From: Methanobacteriota archaeon
Lineage (GTDB): Archaea > Thermoplasmatota > Poseidoniia > MGIII > CG-Epi1
NCBI GenBank assembly: GCA_029977605.1
Contig: JAPOKN010000007.1
Location: 1 to 28,698, forward strand
Direction of reading: 5' to 3'
DNA: 28,698 nucleotides
Shown one piece after another: positions 23,734 through 28,698 of the stretch (its first letter is position 1; each line of letters starts with the position of its first letter). The position numbers and the translations under genes are program-made. The notes below the pieces were generated by a model. The model was not told the origin of the DNA, ran no database searches, and saw nothing but the letters and a program-made list of their open reading frames with translations.

Positions 23734-25071
23734 CTATTTAGCTAATGAACCCATAGGATCCCAAGGTGGTAAACTAATTGGCTCGGTTTTGTACATTTCA
23801 ATCATCTTTTTTGTGAGATGTTTTTTATGAATAACAACTTCATACATGAATTGATCAAACCAAGGATCAGTCATAATATCAAAACCTTTCTCGCCGTGAT
23901 CAGGACCCCAACTATTCTCAACTCTCCACTTTATAGGCTTATTATCTTTCAAGTCAACACCGGTGAAAAGCATTGCATGAGTCATTACGCTATCACCGTA
24001 TTCTAATCTTTCTGACTTTGTCATACCAAAAGAAGTACCGTAGAATTTATCAAATTCAAACAAACTTGTGTCCATCACTCCGAATTGTCTTGTAAAGAAT
24101 TTACCAACATCACAACCAAACCATACAGGATCATCTGCCTTGATAGATTTAATTGTATATTTTTTTAATTCTTCATTCTCTAAATTCAAGTATCTGATTA
24201 TGTTTCCGCCGTAAACATTTCCTAAGTAATCCACTGTGTATGTTTTGTTATAGTCTGTAAACGGCCTTGGATCATTAATTAAACAAACAAAATCATTCAA
24301 ATCAATGTCAACATGTTTTTTGAAAAAAGATTGTGGAGTTAAGTCTGTAAATCTGTGAAATTTTTCCTTCTTATCTCTAATTGACCAATCAAACTTCTCA
24401 GGAGGAGTTCCCAGACTAATACAGAGCATTTGATAAATTTCAGATAACATTCCATCTTTAATTTTTGAAACCTGGGCTGATGTTTTTCCACTAGATACTG
24501 CCAAACGTAAATCTTTTGCAAATTCACGAAGTTTCCTTGTTATTAACTTATTCATTTGTGAGGAATTACTGCTATGGTAACTTTCTGCCATTACTTTCTT
24601 AGGAACTGTACCGTATTTCATAAGTAAATTTACGAACATATCCCACTGCCCTCCGTCTTGAATTGGACTATCAAGTAGGTGCATAATCAATCGTGAATCT
24701 GTAGGCTTGTCCGAAGTCTCTATTATGTTTTCTAAAAAATAATTAGCTTTCTCTAACTTATCATAAAACATAAAATAGTTTTGTGAAAATTCGAAATTTT
24801 TAATTTTATATTTACGGCCGAGATAAATTCTTAATAAATTTAAACCTGCAAACCCCCAACATCTTCCGCTACGTTTTTGACTTGTAGCCTTCATTTCACC
24901 ACTAACTTTTTCAGAAAAGGTATGATCTATCTCTCTGAAGGATTCCCAATTCATTGCTACTCTTCGGACATCTGTGCGGGTAGCTGCATTCATTGAAATT
25001 CTAGCTTGTGGATCTGAAGTAAATTTTTTCAGATATTTGTTAACATTTGATAAGGTAATTTCCTTTCCCAT
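23734..25071 (-). CDS. pepC: Peptidase C1B, bleomycin hydrolase/aminopeptidase C family
   Basis: This is a cytosolic papain-fold aminopeptidase of a family that forms self-compartmentalised hexamers. The 445-residue protein has the full catalytic set: Gln65 and Cys71 in SQKRSGRCWGFAGLNLLR, His365 in DSVMTHAMLFTGV, and Asn386 in KWRVENSWGPDHGEKGF. It ends SLPPWDPMGSLAK, the conserved C-terminal tail that enters the active site in this family, here with one extra lysine after the usual ...LA. There is no signal peptide. It would trim oligopeptides imported or made by other proteases. The family is common in bacteria and eukaryotes and uncommon in archaea. It has its own TATA box. Confidence 0.95.
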   Translation of the reverse strand: MGKEITLSNVNKYLKKFTSDPQARISMNAATRTDVRRVAMNWESFREIDHTFSEKVSGEMKATSQKRSGRCWGFAGLNLLRIYLGRKYKIKNFEFSQNYFMFYDKLEKANYFLENIIETSDKPTDSRLIMHLLDSPIQDGGQWDMFVNLLMKYGTVPKKVMAESYHSSNSSQMNKLITRKLREFAKDLRLAVSSGKTSAQVSKIKDGMLSEIYQMLCISLGTPPEKFDWSIRDKKEKFHRFTDLTPQSFFKKHVDIDLNDFVCLINDPRPFTDYNKTYTVDYLGNVYGGNIIRYLNLENEELKKYTIKSIKADDPVWFGCDVGKFFTRQFGVMDTSLFEFDKFYGTSFGMTKSERLEYGDSVMTHAMLFTGVDLKDNKPIKWRVENSWGPDHGEKGFDIMTDPWFDQFMYEVVIHKKHLTKKMIEMYKTEPISLPPWDPMGSLAK

Positions 25072-25091
25072 ATTGATTCATTATATGCCCG

Positions 25092-25099
25092 ATAATAAA
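25092..25099 (-). promoter_or_regulatory. TATA box for the C1B peptidase
   Basis: The minus strand reads TTTATTAT, 21-28 nt before ATG 25071, in the 33-bp gap after the AlkB-like gene. Confidence 0.45.
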
Positions 25100-25104
25100 T
25101 GTAA

Positions 25105-26145
25105 CTAGTCAAAATTGGACAAACGAGGAGTCATTACTTTCCTCCAAATGGGAGTTATGACACAAGGCCACCAAGAAGCATAATATCCCCATTTAAGCGT
25201 AGGTGTATTGCCAAGAGGACGTAATTTCCAGAATGGTACTCCACCATCTAGATGGTGATCTGAATGTCTTGTTAATTCCAGAAGACTCCATCGTGACCAT
25301 CTTGCTTCAGTATTCCAAGCATGCTCTGCTTTGAAACGTCCTTTACCTCTGCGCAAACCCCAGTGACGTATGTAATTAACATACTCAAGAGTTAGAATTG
25401 AAATTACTGAGGAAATAATCCATCCTACTGTCAATGGAATTCCGTCAAAGTAACCTAGGTATCCTGGAATGAAAGCTAAGCCAAATATAGTTACTATTTG
25501 TAAAAAAAGCCCCCGGTAAGAAGGATTGCTAAAACCAGTCTTTCCTTTGCTATTGTGTATCTCTACAGAAGAAAGAAACTGGCCCGGAATAGTTCTAATC
25601 CAAAAATGCCATAAACTTTCGTCTTCTGTAGCGCTTGCTGGATCTTTATCGGTGGCAACCCATCTGTGATGGTTGTAATTGTGTTCAGTTGTAAAGTGAA
25701 GATAATTTACGCTGAATAATAAGACTCTAGAGAGCCACCAACTTGGACTTCTAGGCCTAGTATGCCCTAATTCATGAGCTGTAACTATCGCAGAAGCTGC
25801 AGCACTCAATCCTGTTGACAAAGCACCTATTACTAACCAAAAATTAAGACCTGTGTTGAAGGCGAACCAAAAGAAAGTACCCATTACGAATAACTGTAAA
25901 ATTCCATGAACCCATAATAAAACTTCAAAGGGAGTCCCAGAATCACGAGGTGGTCGAGGAACTTTGGTTTCTCCTAAAAGAATATCTAAAATGGGGCCAA
26001 CAACCCATATGAAAATAACACCCATAGCAGCATAAATCGGCTCATAAACGCCCAGAAGATTTCCTGAGATTACCAATAGAGGTGAAATCAAGCCAAGAAG
26101 GTGATAAGTCCACGGTTCAGGATCTAGATTTACCTTTTCGCTCAT
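25105..26145 (-). CDS. alkB: AlkB-like membrane di-iron alkane monooxygenase
   Basis: This is a membrane enzyme of the fatty-acid-desaturase/hydroxylase superfamily; AlkB proteins hydroxylate medium-chain alkanes at the terminal carbon using rubredoxin electrons. The 346-residue protein has several membrane helices (about 15-33, 37-57, 78-98, 103-122, 213-232, 238-256) and nine histidines in AlkB order: HELGH (124-128), EHNYNHHRWVATDKDPAS with His155/159/160, YIRHWGLRR with His261, and RHSDHH with His294/297/298. The last box and the NYIRHWG element, equal to the AlkB NYxEHYG motif, separate it from plain desaturases. Tyr is replaced by Trp in that motif. No rubredoxin gene is in the window, so the electron donor is missing here. 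A different hydrophobic substrate is possible. Confidence 0.8.
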   Translation of the reverse strand: MSEKVNLDPEPWTYHLLGLISPLLVISGNLLGVYEPIYAAMGVIFIWVVGPILDILLGETKVPRPPRDSGTPFEVLLWVHGILQLFVMGTFFWFAFNTGLNFWLVIGALSTGLSAAASAIVTAHELGHTRPRSPSWWLSRVLLFSVNYLHFTTEHNYNHHRWVATDKDPASATEDESLWHFWIRTIPGQFLSSVEIHNSKGKTGFSNPSYRGLFLQIVTIFGLAFIPGYLGYFDGIPLTVGWIISSVISILTLEYVNYIRHWGLRRGKGRFKAEHAWNTEARWSRWSLLELTRHSDHHLDGGVPFWKLRPLGNTPTLKWGYYASWWPCVITPIWRKVMTPRLSNFD

Positions 26146-26166
26146 ATTTTGACTATGAATCTGGGG

Positions 26167-26175
26167 TTTAATTAA
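26167..26175 (-). promoter_or_regulatory. TATA box for the AlkB-like gene
   Basis: The minus strand reads TTAATTAAA, 22-30 nt before ATG 26145, in the 42-bp gap after the sulfotransferase gene. Confidence 0.45.
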
Positions 26176-26187
26176 CTAATTGCTAAA

Positions 26188-26910
26188 TTATGTTATTTTA
26201 TGCTTGCTCAATTCATCATAAATTTTAGAGCAATCTTCATAAAAATCTAAATATTTACTAGGAACGTCTTCTTCTTTTTCCTTGTAACTATTAAACCCAG
26301 TAGAATTTATTACGTTTTTATACCAATAATCTGCCCATATTCCATCAGTATCACGCTTTCCCTTAGACCAGCTGAGCATCTCTTCAGAAAAAACTACGTC
26401 AATTTTGGTGCATAATTTACTCAGGACATCTCGCGGATTAAGCAAAATATCTTTAGAATCTACAACCGGAGGAATTTCATTTGTAATCTTTCTGACATAA
26501 TTAAAAATTTCATGCTGCTCGTTAAGTCCAAGCAGATGCACATTCAAATCAGGGTGAACTTTGCTGTAGGAAATAATCATATCCTTAGGATTTCTTATTA
26601 AAAAGCAATTTGTAACATCCTCCATCCATTCTCTATCAACAGAGGGTAAAAGATGATGAGTTATGTGCTTTTGAAAATATATTGAACAAGTACCTTTAGT
26701 TTCAGAAATCAATTTTTGACCCACAACAGCCTCATCCACCTCTCCTGCTGCAATTATTTCCTCTCTAGCGGGATGATTAACATCAGTTTTACTAAGATAA
26801 TGTGGATAAAATGGTTCATCAATAACGAAAGTATCAGCCCTACTTTCCCATGAACGCATCATTGCAGTAGATATGTTGCGAGGGCCAGACCACATCGCAA
26901 TTCGCTTCAT
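26188..26910 (-). CDS. Sulfotransferase-family protein
   Basis: This 240-residue P-loop protein would transfer sulfate from PAPS or be a degenerate relative. The N-terminal 5'-phosphosulfate loop reads WSGPRNISTAMMRSW (7-21), and the 3'-phosphate strand and helix is FLIRNPKDMIISYSK, matching the R-x-P-x-x-x-x-x-S-Y pattern. The middle and end lack a recognised acceptor site, so the substrate is open. It overlaps the aminotransferase-fold gene by 4 nt (ATGA), and the third operon member is a D-amino-acid oxidase. The tight link suggests a shared amino-acid-derived substrate, but sulfation itself is an inference from the family. Confidence 0.75.
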   Translation of the reverse strand: MKRIAMWSGPRNISTAMMRSWESRADTFVIDEPFYPHYLSKTDVNHPAREEIIAAGEVDEAVVGQKLISETKGTCSIYFQKHITHHLLPSVDREWMEDVTNCFLIRNPKDMIISYSKVHPDLNVHLLGLNEQHEIFNYVRKITNEIPPVVDSKDILLNPRDVLSKLCTKIDVVFSEEMLSWSKGKRDTDGIWADYWYKNVINSTGFNSYKEKEEDVPSKYLDFYEDCSKIYDELSKHKIT

Positions 26911-27830
26911 GCTTTGCTCTCAGATTCAATTAAATCGTGATAATATTTTTGTAATATTGCTACAACTGAATCAGAAGGAATTGCATTGATATCATGATCG
27001 TCAATTTCGTATATTGGAATTATACCTGCAAAAGTACCTGTAACAAAGGCCTCATCTGCCTCATAAACCTCAGACAATGTAAAATTCTTCTCATATATTG
27101 GAATAGAATTTGAATTACAGATATCTATCACGTTTTGCCGAGTAATTCCACCTAAACAATACTTTCCCGTAGATGTCCAGACTGCACCAGATTTAACAAT
27201 AAAAAAGTGTGTAGAATTACACGTAGAAACATATCCATGTGGATCTAACATTAAACCTTCATCACCGCCTTTTCTTTTAGCCTCTATACAGGCTTGAATG
27301 CAATTAAATTTGCTTAAACTATTAATCCTGTGATCTTGAATATTTTCACTTCCTCGAATCGTATTAACTGAAACCAACTTTAGACCTGTCTTTTGAATGT
27401 CGGGAGAAGGCAACTTATATTCAGGAATTACAACTATTGAAGGTTCCGAAATGGTAAAACTAGGATCTTGATATGGTGTAGATTTAATTCCTCTTGAAAC
27501 TATAAGCCTCAAGTGAACACCATCGAACATTTCGTTCTTGATAATTGTATCGTATAGTATATCGGTTATTTCTCCTAGAGTTTTACCCAGATCCATGTCT
27601 ATCTTGCTAGCGCCCCAAAATAATCTTTCTAAATGTTCAGCCAAAAACAGTAACTTCCCATTATGCAAACGAATGCCTTCCCACACCCCGTCCCCAAGAA
27701 GAAATCCGCTATCAAATACAGAAATCTTGGCATCTTGCCTCGGAACAAAGTCTCCATTAACGTATACTAATACTTCAGAATTTCTTGGATCATCAAGATA
27801 ATCATGTGTACCTTTAGAATCTTTATTCAT
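26907..27830 (-). CDS. Class IV aminotransferase-fold protein with altered PLP site
   Basis: The 307-residue protein has the branched-chain/D-amino-acid aminotransferase fold: VYVNGDFVPRQDAKISVFDSGFLLGDGVWEG near the start, HLERL, and a C-terminal GGITRQNVIDIC with VTGTFAGIIPI. Two canonical positions differ. Ungapped against D-amino-acid aminotransferase (R-I-K-S-L-N...EAK), the segment HRINSLSKFN places Asn170 where the PLP lysine should be, with a lysine four residues later (Lys174). The glutamate that contacts the PLP ring nitrogen is replaced: VSTCNSTHFF (201-210), with Thr203 where V-x-E is expected. It may be a divergent PLP enzyme with a moved lysine or a non-enzymatic relative. It overlaps D-amino-acid oxidase by 8 nt and the sulfotransferase by 4 nt. 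Confidence 0.82.
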   Translation of the reverse strand: MNKDSKGTHDYLDDPRNSEVLVYVNGDFVPRQDAKISVFDSGFLLGDGVWEGIRLHNGKLLFLAEHLERLFWGASKIDMDLGKTLGEITDILYDTIIKNEMFDGVHLRLIVSRGIKSTPYQDPSFTISEPSIVVIPEYKLPSPDIQKTGLKLVSVNTIRGSENIQDHRINSLSKFNCIQACIEAKRKGGDEGLMLDPHGYVSTCNSTHFFIVKSGAVWTSTGKYCLGGITRQNVIDICNSNSIPIYEKNFTLSEVYEADEAFVTGTFAGIIPIYEIDDHDINAIPSDSVVAILQKYYHDLIESESKA

Positions 27831-28698
27831 TAATTATCTCCACTATTTCTTCAGCACATCCCCATGAAAGTGTAACACCAGAACCACCGTGGCCATAATT
27901 ATGGATTACAGTTCTTCCTGAAATAAATTCTTTTTCAAGACGTACTTCAGTTCTACCGGGCCTTAAGCCTACAATATCCTCTATTATTTCAGCACCTTTT
28001 ATTCCAGGAATAATTTTAGAAGCTTTATCAATTATAAAATTTCTATCCTCAATGGTTGCCTCAGTATTCCAATTACCTTTCTGAGCGACTCCTCCAATAA
28101 TCATATCATTACTTCTTGGTACAATATAGGCTAGAGTAGGAACTTGTTGATCTAAATGCATCTCACTAATTAGTGGCTTTATTCGAATTATTTGCCCACG
28201 AACTGGGTACACTTCAGAATCATCACAAAGCTCTCCAGAGCTTAGGCCCGTACAGTTAATTATTATAGAAAAATCATCGGAGACGTCAGAAAAACTAGTA
28301 ATTATTTTCTTTTCCAATTTTCCACCTAAAACTTTGAATCGGTCCATCAACCATTTCAAGTATATTGGCATCTCGATGACTTGAGTCATAAATGAAAAAC
28401 ATTCAACATAGTCTGATGGCAAATCTTCTGTAATCTTTTCAAATTGGTCTACTGTAGACATCCAAGAAGGATTCTCCTGTTTACTACGGAAATATTCAAA
28501 TGTCTGGACCATTTCAATTCCTGCTTTTTCATCAACGGTTAATAATTTCAAAATATCATAAGTTCGAGAGCCCCATGCATCTGTCTTTTCTACTGGAGCT
28601 GATAGAAATGGATACCATAAAGCTGCGGCCACATCTGAAGTAGTATTTGGAGAAAATTCTGCAGAATGAATTGTAACATCCCATCCATCTTCTAGAAG
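27823..28698 (-). CDS. D-amino-acid oxidase (N-terminus cut by right window edge)
   Basis: The frame is open to the last base, giving 291 residues. The GTG at 28632 is internal, because the 22 codons before it continue the family pattern (...FSPNTTSDVAAALWYPF). The missing part should be only the short N-terminal FAD-binding beta-alpha-beta unit. Family marks are TSDVAAALWYPF, YPVRGQIIRI, GLRPGRTEVRLEKE with the substrate-binding arginines, and NYGHGGSGVTLSWGCA at the end, the second FAD contact. The enzyme oxidises D-amino acids to 2-oxoacids with ammonia and hydrogen peroxide. D-amino acids are abundant in marine bacterial cell-wall debris, which would explain a role in a heterotroph. It is the first seen gene of the operon with the aminotransferase-fold protein and sulfotransferase. 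Confidence 0.88.
   Translation of the reverse strand, partial: LLEDGWDVTIHSAEFSPNTTSDVAAALWYPFLSAPVEKTDAWGSRTYDILKLLTVDEKAGIEMVQTFEYFRSKQENPSWMSTVDQFEKITEDLPSDYVECFSFMTQVIEMPIYLKWLMDRFKVLGGKLEKKIITSFSDVSDDFSIIINCTGLSSGELCDDSEVYPVRGQIIRIKPLISEMHLDQQVPTLAYIVPRSNDMIIGGVAQKGNWNTEATIEDRNFIIDKASKIIPGIKGAEIIEDIVGLRPGRTEVRLEKEFISGRTVIHNYGHGGSGVTLSWGCAEEIVEIINE

Noticed and set aside
28630..28632. GTG 28632 as start of the D-amino-acid oxidase
   Set aside because: The frame stays open to the window edge and encodes the family segment leading into TSDVAAALWYPF; without it the FAD-binding part would be missing.

Overview
The window looks like a gene-dense, AT-rich archaeal chromosome segment, most likely from the planktonic Poseidoniia (Marine Group II/III, Thermoplasmatota). 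The archaeal evidence is a GINS replication subunit, a tRNA-splicing endonuclease, a type II (archaeal) glyceraldehyde-3-phosphate dehydrogenase, and archaeal TATA boxes about 20-28 nt before many start codons, as in leaderless transcription. Several metabolic genes are of bacterial type: class I NADP-type glutamate dehydrogenase, bleomycin-hydrolase-type peptidase, an AlkB-type monooxygenase and D-amino-acid oxidase. That mix fits marine heterotrophic archaea. The taxonomic call is inference. I see no rRNA, tRNA, CRISPR array or insertion sequence, and no gene-free stretch longer than about 85 bases.

Layout from left to right. (1) 1-1653(-): the N-terminal part of a secreted protein built of CARDB beta-sandwich repeats, running off the left edge. 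(2) 1734-4382(+): purB, a THUMP-only protein and panE, with overlapping starts and stops. (3) 4368-5402(-): archaeal GAPDH with its own TATA box. (4) 5430-10293(-): a two-gene operon that I read as a membrane-embedded McrB/McrC-like system. The first protein has an N-terminal zinc ribbon, ten predicted membrane helices and a cytosolic McrB-type AAA+ domain. The second is a McrC/DUF2357-like protein with a PD-(D/E)XK nuclease core and a long acidic tail. This is the most unusual item in the window. (5) 10368-12510(+), divergent from it: GINS, tRNA endonuclease (apparently starting at CTG) and a RuvC/RNase H-fold protein, overlapping by 4 nt at each junction. (6) 12572-18044(+): an ABC export or lipoprotein-handling system with two ATPases flanking a 1207-residue FtsX/MacB-type permease that carries pentapeptide repeats in an extracytoplasmic loop. 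(7) 18041-19802(-): cysteine desulfurase and a DUF309 protein. (8) 19878-21417(+): MscS channel and Mn/Fe superoxide dismutase, each with its own TATA box. (9) 21399-28698(-): glutamate dehydrogenase plus EamA transporter; C1B peptidase; AlkB-like hydroxylase; and an operon of D-amino-acid oxidase (cut by the right edge), an aminotransferase-fold protein lacking the usual catalytic lysine, and a sulfotransferase.

The metabolic part suggests peptide and amino-acid heterotrophy: the peptidase releases amino acids, GDH links glutamate to 2-oxoglutarate, D-amino acids are oxidised, and SOD handles the oxidative load. The informational operon beside the McrBC-like pair joins replication, tRNA processing and a probable nucleic-acid enzyme. 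Three convergent gene pairs overlap at their 3' ends, so this genome is packed tightly.
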